Position numbers and translations under genes: made by a program
Origin: Burkholderiales bacterium
GTDB taxonomy: Bacteria; Pseudomonadota; Gammaproteobacteria; Burkholderiales; Burkholderiaceae_C
Direction of reading: 5' to 3'
NCBI GenBank assembly: GCA_003963005.1
Contig: RXJW01000048.1
Location: 1 to 64,000, forward strand
Length of the DNA stretch: 64,000 bases
Shown: in pieces, positions 1-8,597 of the stretch
How the letters are laid out: every line of letters starts with the position of its first letter
Position numbering within the stretch: position 1 is the stretch's first letter
The notes under the pieces: model-generated
What the model was told of the DNA's origin: nothing
Seen by the model: the letters and a program-made list of their open reading frames with translations, nothing else
Databases searched by the model: none

Positions 1-1
1 G

Positions 2-1582
2 GAGCCGGGCTCCCTGCCCGAGTTCGAGCGCCTGCAACGCGCGCTCAAGCGCGGCGATGCGGTGGAGGTGCGCTACGCCGTGCGGCATCCGGAGCTGGGT
101 CGGCGCTGGCTGCTGACCCGGGTCGCACCGGGCCTGCTGGCCGGCGGGCGGCGCTCCACCTCGGTCGTCACGCTGGACGTCACCGCCCAGGCCCAGGCCG
201 AGAACGCGCTGCTGCTGCGCGCCGAGAGCGAGCGCGCCGTGCTCGACTCGGTGCTGGTGGGCATCGTGACCGTCGGCCCCGGCGGCATCGAATGGATGAA
301 CCGTTCGGCCCGCCGCATGTTCGGCTGCGAACTCGACGAGGTGCAGGGCCAGCCCATGGGCGTGCTGGCTCCCGACGACGACGAGCACGCCTTCCACGCC
401 GAGCCGGGCACCGACGTCTTCGAATGCCGCCTGCGTGGTCGCGACGGGCGGGAGTTCTGGGTGATCGGCAATGCCGTGCAGACCCCGCGCGACGACGGCG
501 GCACGCAGACCACCTACGCGCTGCTGGACATCGACCGCCGTCGCCAGGCCGAGGCGCAGAGCCGTCAGGCACAGGCGTCGCTCGCCCGGATCATCGAAGG
601 GGCACCGCTGGCCATCACGCTGCACGAGGCGCACAGCCTGCGCATCGTCAAGCTCAATGCTGCTGCCGTGGCGCTGGCGGGCCGGCCCGAAGCCGCCCTG
701 CTCGGTGGCACGCCCGCCCAGCTTTTCGGCCCCGAACAGGGGGCACAGGTGATGGCCGACATGCGCGAGGCCCTGGCCTCCCAGGCCGTGGTGCAGCGCG
801 AATACCCGGTGCCCACCGGCAACGCGGTGCGCGTGTGGGACACCCGGCTGCTGCATCTCGCCGGCGTCGGCGGCGACACGCCCGAGCTGCTGCTCCTCGT
901 GGCCAGCGACGTCACCGAGCAGCGTGCTGCCGAGCAGGCCCGCCTGCAGGCGGCCATCTCGCAGCGCGAACTGCTCGTGCGCGAAGTGCACCACCGCATC
1001 AAGAACAACCTGCAGGGCGTGGCAGGCCTGCTGCAGCAGATTGCCGCCCGGCGGCCGGAAGTAGCGCCCGTGCTGAAGGACGCGGTGGGCCAGGTCCAGG
1101 CCATCGCGCAGGTCTACGGGCTGCAGGTGGGTGCGTCCGGCCCCTTGCTGCTCAAGCGGGTGTTCGACGCCATCGTCGGCTCGGTGCAGCGCATGCAAGG
1201 CCGCGTCATCACGACGACGGCCGAAGGCGGCGCGCTGCTGAACGACTGGTGCCTGCCGGAGGCCGAGGCCATCCCGATCGCGCTGAGCCTCAACGAGCTG
1301 CTGGGCAATGCGCTGCGCCACAGCGACGGCGCCCAGGTGCGCTGCCAGCTGATCTGCGATGCGGCCGGCGTCACCGTCGAGATCGTCAACCCGGGCCGGC
1401 TTCCCGAGGGCTTTGCGCTACAGAACGTGAAGAGCGGCGTCTCGGGCCTGGGCCTGGTGCGCGCGCTGCTGCCGCGGCGCAGCGCCATCCTCAGCCTGGA
1501 GCAGCTGGGCGGCGACGTCTGCTGCCGGCTGGAGCTGATTCCGCCCAGCGTGGTTCACAATCCCGGCACGAAACCCGTTTAG
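2..1582 (+). CDS. PAS-domain HisKA_2 sensor histidine kinase (5' end outside window)
   Basis: The reading frame is open to the left edge, so the start lies outside the window; the ORF track's GTG at 62 is internal. The visible 526 codons contain two PAS-like segments (roughly codons 70-170 and 190-300). They are followed by the HisKA_2 box VHHRIKNNLQG, with the phospho-accepting His near codon 330, and an HWE/HATPase-type C-terminus with an N-box (NELLGNALRH) and a late glycine box. No membrane segment is visible, so it looks cytosolic or is tethered by the missing N-terminus. The next gene is an ANTAR response regulator 20 bp downstream. HisKA_2 kinases are the usual partners of ANTAR regulators (EutW/EutV, PdtaS/PdtaR), so it probably phosphorylates that protein. 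The signal sensed is unknown. Confidence 0.9.
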   Translation, partial: EPGSLPEFERLQRALKRGDAVEVRYAVRHPELGRRWLLTRVAPGLLAGGRRSTSVVTLDVTAQAQAENALLLRAESERAVLDSVLVGIVTVGPGGIEWMNRSARRMFGCELDEVQGQPMGVLAPDDDEHAFHAEPGTDVFECRLRGRDGREFWVIGNAVQTPRDDGGTQTTYALLDIDRRRQAEAQSRQAQASLARIIEGAPLAITLHEAHSLRIVKLNAAAVALAGRPEAALLGGTPAQLFGPEQGAQVMADMREALASQAVVQREYPVPTGNAVRVWDTRLLHLAGVGGDTPELLLLVASDVTEQRAAEQARLQAAISQRELLVREVHHRIKNNLQGVAGLLQQIAARRPEVAPVLKDAVGQVQAIAQVYGLQVGASGPLLLKRVFDAIVGSVQRMQGRVITTTAEGGALLNDWCLPEAEAIPIALSLNELLGNALRHSDGAQVRCQLICDAAGVTVEIVNPGRLPEGFALQNVKSGVSGLGLVRALLPRRSAILSLEQLGGDVCCRLELIPPSVVHNPGTKPV

Positions 1583-1602
1583 GGACGGCAACGAGGGGCG
1601 CG

Positions 1603-2208
1603 GTGAGCAAGGGCAAGATCCTGGTCGTCGACGACGACCGACTGGTACTGGCGACGTTGAGTTACGGGCTCACGCAGGCCGGCTTCGAAGTGATCGACGC
1701 CGACAACGGCGACGATGCCATCCTGCTCGCCCGCGAGCACCGGCCGCAGCTGGCACTGCTGGACATCCGCATGGAAGGGCTGACCGGTTTCGACGTGGCG
1801 GCCTACCTGCGCGAGTTCCTGCAGACACCCTTCATGTTCCTGTCCGCCTTCGCGGACGACGCCACCGTGGCCAAGGTCAAGGAACTGGGCGCCGTGGCCT
1901 ACCTCGTCAAGCCGCTGGACATCTCCCAGATCGTCCCCGCCGTGGAAGCGGCCTTTGCCCGTTCCACCGCGGCGCCGGCCGACGCACCGCAGGCGCCGGC
2001 GTCGTCACCGCCATCGGAGTTCCCGACGCAACTGGATGCCACCTCGATGGCCGTCGGCGTGCTGATGCATCGCTATTCGCTGCCCCGCGACGAAGCGCTC
2101 GCCCGGCTCATGAGCCTGGCCGCAGCGGACGACCACAGCTTGCCCGACCAGGCGCGTCGCATCGTCGACGCCGTGGAGTTGCTGGCCCGCCCGGGCCACG
2201 CCGCCTGA
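1603..2208 (+). CDS. AmiR/NasT-type response regulator with ANTAR RNA-binding domain
   Basis: 201 aa with a GTG start, 20 bp after the kinase stop. The N-terminal receiver domain has the acidic pair VVDDD, a phospho-acceptor Asp in ALLDIRM and the Lys in YLVKPLD. A Pro/Ala linker leads to about 55 C-terminal residues (AVGVLMHRYSLPRDEALARL...) that match the three-helix ANTAR pattern. ANTAR proteins dimerise on phosphorylation and bind tandem hexaloop hairpins in nascent RNA to block termination. The role here is therefore probably transcription antitermination rather than DNA binding, driven by the upstream HisKA_2 kinase. The ORF track hides it inside a 638-aa out-of-context ORF; the GTG at 1603 is where receiver homology begins. 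The target transcript is not identified. Confidence 0.88.
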   Translation: MSKGKILVVDDDRLVLATLSYGLTQAGFEVIDADNGDDAILLAREHRPQLALLDIRMEGLTGFDVAAYLREFLQTPFMFLSAFADDATVAKVKELGAVAYLVKPLDISQIVPAVEAAFARSTAAPADAPQAPASSPPSEFPTQLDATSMAVGVLMHRYSLPRDEALARLMSLAAADDHSLPDQARRIVDAVELLARPGHAA

Positions 2209-2209
2209 C

Positions 2210-3547
2210 TCAGCCGCCCAAGGTGAAGTAGAAGCGGGCGCCCTCGCCCACCGCCGACTCGGCCCAGATGTCGCCCCCGTGGCGGCGGATGATGCGGCGC
2301 ACGAGCGCCAGGCCCACACCCGTGCCCTGGAAATCACTGGCGCTGTGCAGCCGCTGGAACACCCCGAACAGGCGTTCGGCGAACCGCATGTCGAAACCTG
2401 CGCCGTTGTCGCTGACGACGAACACCCGCTTGCCACCCTGCTGGACGCTGCCAAAGCTGATGTGTGCGCTGTCCATCTTGGCGCTGTACTTCCAGGCGTT
2501 GCCCAGCAGGTTCTCCAGCACCATGCGCAGCAAGGTCGGGTCGCCCTGAACGACCAGCCCCGGCTCGACATCGAAGGACAGCACCCGCTGGGGCGCGCCG
2601 CGGCGGATCTCGTCCATCACGAAGCCCGCCTGTTGCGACAGGTTGACCGGCTGGCAGGCGAGCGGCCGCGTGGAGAGCTGGCTCAGGGACAACAGCGCAT
2701 CGATCATGCTGTTCATGCGCGCCGCGGCGCTCATGACGCGGTCAAGGTGGTCGTTGCCGACGCGGTCGAGCCGGCCGCCGTAGTCTTCCTTGAGGATGCG
2801 GGCAAAACCCTCCACCACCCGCAGCGGTGCGCGCAGGTCATGCGACACCGTGTAGCTGAAGGATTCGTGCTCGTGGCCGACGTCCGTTGCTGCCACGGCT
2901 GCGGCCGGCGCTGGCGCTGGCGCCTGCACGAGCTGTGCGGTTCCGAGGTAGCCCGCAAAGTGGCCCTGCGCGTCGATGCACGGCAGGCCGCGCAGCCGCC
3001 ACTGCGCCACGCCATCGGCGGCCGTCAGCAGCAGGTCTGCAAACGGTTGGTGGGCATCCAGTCGCTCCCGCAGTTGCGCGGCCGGTTCGGTGGCTTCGAA
3101 TCGATCCCAGAGCTGCTGGGTGGAGAGACCCGCGCCGACCCAGCTCGACGACGGCGCCCCCTGCGGCGCCTGCCAGCGCACAAGCCGGTGGGCGTCATCG
3201 GTCGCCCACTGCCAGTCCGGCTGGAGCTGCGTCTGCATCAGCAGCTGCTGGCGCGCCTCGCGCAGCGGCTCGGCCAGGCGCTGCCGGGTCAGGCGCACGC
3301 CGGCATGCCAGCCGAGGGCTGCCGCCACGAGCACCAGCACTCCAGTGAAGAAAGCCGTCAGCACCAGCGCCGCATGCACCATGCCGACCTCGCCGCCCCA
3401 GACCCGCGTCAGCGAGAGCACCACCAGCGTGCCCAACACCAGCAGCATCAGCGCAGCCAGTCCCAGACCCAGCACCAGCAGCCGCATCGGCAGGCGTCGC
3501 TCCTGGCGGCGTGACGCAAGCACGCGGTCCTCGCTGAGGCTGTTCAT
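2210..3547 (-). CDS. Membrane sensor histidine kinase (HisKA/HATPase_c)
   Basis: 445 aa if started at MNSLSEDR; the ORF track start 42 codons upstream adds a non-homologous leader. Two hydrophobic helices near residues 20-45 and 60-85 anchor it. A PAS-like region follows (WQWATDDAHRLVRW is a common PAS opening), then a HisKA box with FSYTVSHDLRAPLRVVEGF and a complete HATPase_c domain (N-box ENLLGNAWKYS, G1 DNGAGFD, G2 GTGVGLALVRRI). There is no receiver domain of its own. It is convergent with the ANTAR regulator (2-bp gap) and divergent from an Hpt gene and a REC-GGDEF-EAL gene, which are attractive phosphorelay partners. That pairing is inferred from position only. Confidence 0.9.
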   Translation of the reverse strand: MNSLSEDRVLASRRQERRLPMRLLVLGLGLAALMLLVLGTLVVLSLTRVWGGEVGMVHAALVLTAFFTGVLVLVAAALGWHAGVRLTRQRLAEPLREARQQLLMQTQLQPDWQWATDDAHRLVRWQAPQGAPSSSWVGAGLSTQQLWDRFEATEPAAQLRERLDAHQPFADLLLTAADGVAQWRLRGLPCIDAQGHFAGYLGTAQLVQAPAPAPAAAVAATDVGHEHESFSYTVSHDLRAPLRVVEGFARILKEDYGGRLDRVGNDHLDRVMSAAARMNSMIDALLSLSQLSTRPLACQPVNLSQQAGFVMDEIRRGAPQRVLSFDVEPGLVVQGDPTLLRMVLENLLGNAWKYSAKMDSAHISFGSVQQGGKRVFVVSDNGAGFDMRFAERLFGVFQRLHSASDFQGTGVGLALVRRIIRRHGGDIWAESAVGEGARFYFTLGG

Positions 3548-3721
3548 GCGCGGCATTGTAGGCAGCGGCCACGCGCTCGACGCCCTGGAAACGATCCGGT
3601 GTTGGCCGACATCGATAACCTCGGACGGCAGGGCCGAATCTGTGCATTCCTTCGCGGCGGCTCCCCCTGCCACCCGCGCTACATTTCCAGTTGCCGAGTC
3701 CTCTGACCCGCTGACCCCTCC

Positions 3722-4087
3722 ATGCCCGCCTCTCCCAACGCCCTGCTCGACCCCGAGGCGATTCGCCGTCTGCGCGAACTCGACCCGAGCGGCGGCAACA
3801 AGCTGCTGGAGCGCGTCGTGCAGGCGTTTTCCAACTCACTGGAACGTTTGCTGCCGGACCTGGCCCGTGCCCGCGAAGGCGGCACGCTGGACCTGCAGGT
3901 GGTCCGGCACGTCAGCCACACGCTGAAGTCCTCCTCGGCCAGTCTGGGCGCCATGGGGCTGTCAGCGCGGTGTGCGGACATCGAAGCGATGGCCCGTGAC
4001 GGCGATGTACAGCGCCTGCCTGAACAGCTCGACGCTATGCTCCAGGACATCCAACAGGTGCGCACGGCTCTGGCCGCGCTGCTGTGA
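3722..4087 (+). CDS. Stand-alone histidine phosphotransfer (Hpt) protein
   Basis: 121 aa, the size of a single four-helix Hpt bundle. The phospho-accepting His lies in VRHVSHTLKSSSASLGA near residue 65, matching the HxLKGxxxxxG Hpt signature with Gly replaced by Ser after the Lys. There is no membrane segment or kinase domain. Its stop overlaps the GTG start of the next gene (GTGA), so the two are translationally coupled. That gene starts with a receiver domain, so this Hpt probably delivers phosphate to it. The donor kinase could be the divergent membrane kinase next door, although that protein lacks a receiver, so another hybrid kinase may be involved. Confidence 0.88.
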   Translation: MPASPNALLDPEAIRRLRELDPSGGNKLLERVVQAFSNSLERLLPDLARAREGGTLDLQVVRHVSHTLKSSSASLGAMGLSARCADIEAMARDGDVQRLPEQLDAMLQDIQQVRTALAALL

Positions 4088-6321
4088 CGCCCACGCTCAT
4101 GGTGCCCATCGGTCAACCCCTGGACGATCTGCCGCCGCGCCCGCGCGTGCTGCTGGTGGACGACGACGAAGTCAACCTGCTGTTGACCGCCGCAGCCCTG
4201 CGCGAGCGGGGTTTCGAAGTGAATGAAGCCGCCAGCGGCAGCGAAGCCCTGGGCCTGCTGTCCACCCGCACGCCCGACGTCGTCGTGCTGGACGCGCTGA
4301 TGCCCGAGCTCGACGGCTTCGAGACCTGCTCCCTGCTGCGCGCCACGCCGGGTTTCGAGTCCCTGCCGGTGCTGATGCTCACCGGCCTGGACGACGAAGC
4401 CTCGATCAACCGCGCCTACCAGGCCGGCGCCACCGATTTCTTCGTCAAGTCCTCGCAATGGAGCCTGCTGGACGGGCGCCTGCGCTACCTGCTGCGCAGT
4501 TCGCGCACCCGGCTGGAGCTGGAGCGCAGCAAGGCCAAGCTCGCGCGTGCCCAGGACCTCGCCCGCATGGGCAGCTTCGAGTGGTGGCGCGCGTCATCCG
4601 GCAGCTTCGCCATCTCCGCCGAAGGCCTGCGCGTGTTCGGCCGCGGCCCGCAGGACCGGCTCGATTTCATCGGCGTCATGCGGATGGTTCCGGCTGATGA
4701 CCGGCACGTGTTCCTGCGGCTGCTGCGTGACGTGATCGCCCACACCTCGGTGCTCGTGACCGACCTGCCGCTGACGCTGCCCGACGGCCGCCAGCGCGTG
4801 GTGCACATCGAGGCCGAGCCGGAGTTCAACGAGCAGGGCGGCGTCAGCGGCTACACCGGCATCCTGCAGGACGTGACCGACCGCCGGCAGGCCGAGGACC
4901 GCATCCGCCAGCTGGCGCATTTCGACGCCCTCACCGGCCTGCCCAACCGCCGCCAGCTCATCTACCGCGTGGAGCGGGCCATCGAGAGCGCGCGCCGCGG
5001 CGGCCACGAGGTCGGCCTGCTGCTGATCGACCTGGACCGCTTCAAGGTCATCAACGACACCCTCGGCCACGCGGCGGGCGACGAGTTGCTCGTCGAGGTG
5101 GGCCGGCGCCTGCGCGGCTGCGTGCGCCATTCTGACCAGATCCTCGAAGGCCTGCTCGACGGCCTGGGCAACCGCAGCCACCGCGGCCTGGAGGCCGTTG
5201 GTCGTCTGGGTGGCGACGAGTTCGTCGCCCTGCTGCCCGAAGTGGCCGACGAGCGCGATGCCGAGCGTGTCGCGCAGCGCGTGCTCGATGCCCTGCGCGA
5301 GCCGATCTTCGTCGGCGGGCAGGAATGCTTCGTCACCGCGAGCGTGGGCATTGCGCTCTACCCGCGCGACGGCCAGACCATGGCCGACCTGCTGCGCAAT
5401 TCGGACGTGGCCATGTACGCCGTCAAGAGCCAGGGCCGCAACGCCTCGGCCGTGTACTCGCCGCAACTCGCCGGCCACGGCAAGCAGAAGCTCGAACTCG
5501 AAAGCGCGCTGCACAAGGCACTGGAGCGCAACGAGATCGTGCTGCACTACCAGCCCAAGATCGACGTGCGCGCCGCGCGCATGGTGGGTGCCGAAGCCCT
5601 GATGCGCTGGCAGCGGGGCAACACCCTCGTGCCGCCGGCGGACTTCATTCCGCTGGCTGAAGAGACCGGCCTGATCGTGCCGCTGTCCGAGTGGGCGCTC
5701 AAGGAGGCCGCGCGGCAGGCCAAGTTGTGGCAGCTGCAGTTCGGCTTCTCCGACTCGATCGCCGTGAACCTGCCGAGCCGCCTGTTCGAGCGCACCGATC
5801 TCGTCGAGCACATCCACCAGTGCGTCAGTGCCTACGGCGTACCGCACCGGTCGATCCAGCTCGAGATCACCGAGAACAACCTGATGAAGGACCTGCAGAA
5901 CGTCATCCCGTCGCTGCACCGGCTCAACGAGGTGGGCGTCGAGATCTCGATCGACGATTTCGGCACCGGCTATTCGTCCCTCGCCTACCTGACCACATTG
6001 CCCATCTCCGAGGTCAAGGTCGACCGCACCTTCGTCCGTGACCTCGGCATCACGCCGCAGAGTTCGGCGGTGGTCACGGCCATCATCGCGCTGGCGCGAG
6101 CGCTCGGCCTGCGCGTCATCGCCGAGGGCGTGGAAACACTGCGGCAGATGGAAGTGCTGCACCGCCTGGGCTGCTCGCTGATGCAGGGCTTCCTGTTCAG
6201 CAAGCCGCTGCCGGCGGACGAACTCGAGCGCTGGATCGCGCAGACGGTGCTGCCGCGCAAGGCGCCCTGGATCACCCAGGCCGATCCTCCGATCGACCTC
6301 GTCACCCGCGGACAAGGCTGA
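4084..6321 (+). CDS. Response regulator with PAS, GGDEF and EAL domains
   Basis: 745 aa from a GTG that overlaps the Hpt stop; an ATG six codons in is the alternative. Domains in order: receiver (LLVDDDEVN, phospho-Asp in VVVLDALMPELDGF, Lys in FFVKSS), PAS_3-like fold (about 155-265), GGDEF (intact RLGGDEF, diguanylate cyclase signature) and EAL (GAEALMRW, later TEDDFGTGYSSL-like IDDFGTGYSSL, consistent with an active phosphodiesterase). About 20 extra residues lie between the usual CVRxSD strand and RLGGDEF. Both catalytic motifs are intact, so it may make and degrade c-di-GMP, with phosphorylation choosing the direction. The start of the next gene overlaps its stop (TGATG). Confidence 0.92.
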   Translation: MTPTLMVPIGQPLDDLPPRPRVLLVDDDEVNLLLTAAALRERGFEVNEAASGSEALGLLSTRTPDVVVLDALMPELDGFETCSLLRATPGFESLPVLMLTGLDDEASINRAYQAGATDFFVKSSQWSLLDGRLRYLLRSSRTRLELERSKAKLARAQDLARMGSFEWWRASSGSFAISAEGLRVFGRGPQDRLDFIGVMRMVPADDRHVFLRLLRDVIAHTSVLVTDLPLTLPDGRQRVVHIEAEPEFNEQGGVSGYTGILQDVTDRRQAEDRIRQLAHFDALTGLPNRRQLIYRVERAIESARRGGHEVGLLLIDLDRFKVINDTLGHAAGDELLVEVGRRLRGCVRHSDQILEGLLDGLGNRSHRGLEAVGRLGGDEFVALLPEVADERDAERVAQRVLDALREPIFVGGQECFVTASVGIALYPRDGQTMADLLRNSDVAMYAVKSQGRNASAVYSPQLAGHGKQKLELESALHKALERNEIVLHYQPKIDVRAARMVGAEALMRWQRGNTLVPPADFIPLAEETGLIVPLSEWALKEAARQAKLWQLQFGFSDSIAVNLPSRLFERTDLVEHIHQCVSAYGVPHRSIQLEITENNLMKDLQNVIPSLHRLNEVGVEISIDDFGTGYSSLAYLTTLPISEVKVDRTFVRDLGITPQSSAVVTAIIALARALGLRVIAEGVETLRQMEVLHRLGCSLMQGFLFSKPLPADELERWIAQTVLPRKAPWITQADPPIDLVTRGQG

Positions 6322-8186
6322 TGCGCGCTCAACTCCCCCCTGCCCAGCTGGCCAAGGCGGCCCTTCAGCGGCTCGCGCAGGCCCGACTGGAACCCACGCC
6401 GGAGAACTACGCCCGCGCCTACGCCATCGAGGCCGGCACCGAGCCGGCCGCCGCGGCCGGTAGCGCCGTGCCGGAACGGGTGCAGCAACTGCTGTCCAAG
6501 CTGATCAGCCTGGCCCTGCCCAGCGGCAGCACGCGACAGGAATTGCAGACCTCGTTGCGCGAGCAGCGCCTGGAGGAACTCCAGCGCCAGGTCGACCGGC
6601 TGCTGGACGTGGCCGGGCCCGGTGCGCAGGCCGAGGCGCTGGCCCAGGCCATCGAGCGCCTGGTGCGCGGGCTGGAGCGCGGCGGTCGCCACTGGACGGT
6701 GGCGCGCAAGAAGGACGGCGTGTTCCGCGCGCTCGAACTCAGCCGCAACGACACCGGCAAGCTCATCAAGCGGCTCACCCAGCTCATTGCGAGCTGGGAC
6801 AAGGATGGCGAAGGCAGCGAGGTCGAGACGGACGAGGACGGCGGCACACCCAGCCAGCTGTTCGCCGACAGTGGTTTCCTCGAATCACCGAGCTTCGGCG
6901 ATTCGGGCTTCCGCGAGAGCAGCGGCTTCGGCGAGCTGAGCCGCACCGGGCTGCGCGACACCCCGGCGCCGCCCCAGGCCAGTCCCCACTGGCTGGCGCT
7001 CAGCGGCGAACTCAACAGCACCGTGCGTCACGCGCTGCGCTCGCCCGAGACCGAAGCCACGCCCGCTGACGCCCTCATACGCGAACTGGACGCCGCCCAC
7101 GCCGAGCTCAAGTCGCAGGGCGCCTCGCCCGAGCGGGCGGCGCAGATGGCCGCCCTGTGCCTGCGCGCGCGCCACCTGCTCGACCACCGCCGCCACCTGT
7201 TCGACGAACTCGGAGGCCTGTGCCGCGAGCTCAGCGGCAGCCTCGTGGACTTGGCGGAGGATGACTCCTGGGCGCGCGGCCAGGCCGAGGCGATGAACAA
7301 CACCTTGGCCCAGGGCCTGTCGGGCCGTGGCGTGCGCACCGTCTCCGAACTGCTCGCCGGCACGCGGGAGCGCCAGCGGGCGCTGCGCGACGAGCGCTCC
7401 AAGGCGCGCGACGCCCTCAAGGGCCTGATCCAGCGCATGCTGGCCGAGCTGGGCGAACTGGGCCAGCACACCGACCGCTTCCAGAGCAGCGTCGGCCGCT
7501 ACGCCGAAGCCATCGAGCATGCCGACTCGCTGGAGAGCCTGGCCGGCACGGTGCGCGAGATGGTGGAAGAGAGCCGCAGCGTGCAAAGCCTCGTGGCCCA
7601 GACGCAGCAGCGCCTGACGCTGGAACATGACCGCGCCGCGGCGCTGACGGCCCGTGTGGACGAACTCGAAGGCGAGCTGCGCCGGCTGTCCAGCGAGGTC
7701 CACACCGACCAGCTCACCCAGGTGGCCAACCGCCGCGGCCTCATCCAGGCCTTCGGCATCGAGCAGGCCAAGGCCGAACGGGAATCGACCCGGGTCGCGC
7801 TGGCCCTGCTGGACATCGACAACTTCAAGAAGCTCAACGACACGCTCGGCCACCACGCCGGCGACATCGCGCTGAAGTCGCTCGCCGAGCGCACCCAGGC
7901 CTCCCTGCGCCCGGGTGACATGGTGGCCCGCTACGGCGGCGAGGAGTTCGTGCTGATGCTGCCCAACACGCCGCTGGACGAAGCCCAGCAGGTGCTCGTG
8001 CGGCTGCAGCGCTCGCTGACCACGGCGCTGTTCAACCATGACGGCAAGGACGTGTTCGTGACCTTCTCGGCCGGTGTCACGCTGTACCGGCCCGGCGAGA
8101 CGCTGGAGGCCGCACTCGACCGCGCCGACGTCGCGCTCTACGAGGCCAAGCACACCGGCAAGAACCGGGCCTGCATCGCCGAGTGA
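6321..8186 (+). CDS. Diguanylate cyclase with long helical N-terminus
   Basis: 621 aa; the ATG overlaps the stop of the GGDEF-EAL gene, completing an Hpt / REC-GGDEF-EAL / GGDEF operon. The first 440 residues are helical and charged with no membrane segment. They include an acidic low-complexity stretch with a repeated phenylalanine pattern (SGFLESPSFGDSGFRESSGFGELS, residues about 180-205) and a coiled coil before the catalytic domain. The C-terminal 170 residues form a GGDEF domain with the active YGGEEF variant, the metal-binding ALLDIDNFKKLND strand and a C-terminal KHTGKNR. It should make c-di-GMP in the cytosol. The sensory input is not recognisable. Confidence 0.9.
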   Translation: MRAQLPPAQLAKAALQRLAQARLEPTPENYARAYAIEAGTEPAAAAGSAVPERVQQLLSKLISLALPSGSTRQELQTSLREQRLEELQRQVDRLLDVAGPGAQAEALAQAIERLVRGLERGGRHWTVARKKDGVFRALELSRNDTGKLIKRLTQLIASWDKDGEGSEVETDEDGGTPSQLFADSGFLESPSFGDSGFRESSGFGELSRTGLRDTPAPPQASPHWLALSGELNSTVRHALRSPETEATPADALIRELDAAHAELKSQGASPERAAQMAALCLRARHLLDHRRHLFDELGGLCRELSGSLVDLAEDDSWARGQAEAMNNTLAQGLSGRGVRTVSELLAGTRERQRALRDERSKARDALKGLIQRMLAELGELGQHTDRFQSSVGRYAEAIEHADSLESLAGTVREMVEESRSVQSLVAQTQQRLTLEHDRAAALTARVDELEGELRRLSSEVHTDQLTQVANRRGLIQAFGIEQAKAERESTRVALALLDIDNFKKLNDTLGHHAGDIALKSLAERTQASLRPGDMVARYGGEEFVLMLPNTPLDEAQQVLVRLQRSLTTALFNHDGKDVFVTFSAGVTLYRPGETLEAALDRADVALYEAKHTGKNRACIAE

Positions 8187-8199
8187 GCCGACCTGCCGC

Positions 8200-8586
8200 T
8201 CACATCAGGTCAGCGTTGGCGCGCATGGCCTCGATGACCGCGTCGACCGACGTGCGGCGGGCTTTCAAGGCCTCCACCTGGTCCGCGAGGGCGTCCGTCA
8301 CGAGCAGGCCCATGTGCCAGCCATCGAAGCGGCGCGTCGTGATGGGCTGGCGTTCGATCAGCCGGATGTCCTGATGCCGCGGGCTGCGGGAGATGTAGCC
8401 CACCACCTCATCCAGCATGTCGCGCTGCCCTTCCAGCACCTGCAGGAACTCCGAGCGCACCAGCAGGAGCATGCCGGTCACGTCGAGCTGTCGGTTGCGC
8501 ATCTGGGAGCGCGCGACGATGCGCCGGACTTCGGGCACCGTGAGATCGGGCGCCGCCGTACTGATGTAGACCAGCCGCTCCAGCAT
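8200..8586 (-). CDS. BLUF-domain blue-light photoreceptor
   Basis: 128 aa, a single BLUF domain with a short C-terminal cap. The flavin-site residues are all present: Tyr7 (LVYIS), Asn31 (MRNRQLDVTGMLL), Gln49 (EFLQVLEG) and the Trp90-x-Met92 pair (GWHM). Spacing between them (24, 18, 41) equals that between AppA Tyr21, Asn45, Gln63 and Trp104, so FAD binding and the light-driven hydrogen-bond switch are very likely retained. There is no fused output domain, so it must act on a partner protein. Its gene ends 13 bp from the convergent diguanylate cyclase gene, and on its own strand it follows the chemoreceptor gene after an 11-bp gap, so it is probably co-transcribed with that receptor. Confidence 0.93.
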   Translation of the reverse strand: MLERLVYISTAAPDLTVPEVRRIVARSQMRNRQLDVTGMLLLVRSEFLQVLEGQRDMLDEVVGYISRSPRHQDIRLIERQPITTRRFDGWHMGLLVTDALADQVEALKARRTSVDAVIEAMRANADLM

Positions 8587-8597
8587 CGGGCCGTCCG

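Noticed and set aside
2279-3514. 411-aa plus ORF opposite the membrane kinase
   Set aside because: His/Gln/Ala-rich antisense shadow of the histidine kinase with no homology-like pattern.
3603-3622. ATCGATAA before the Hpt gene as a sigma-28 -10 box
   Set aside because: No TCAAG or TAAA at the right distance, and only six of eight bases match.
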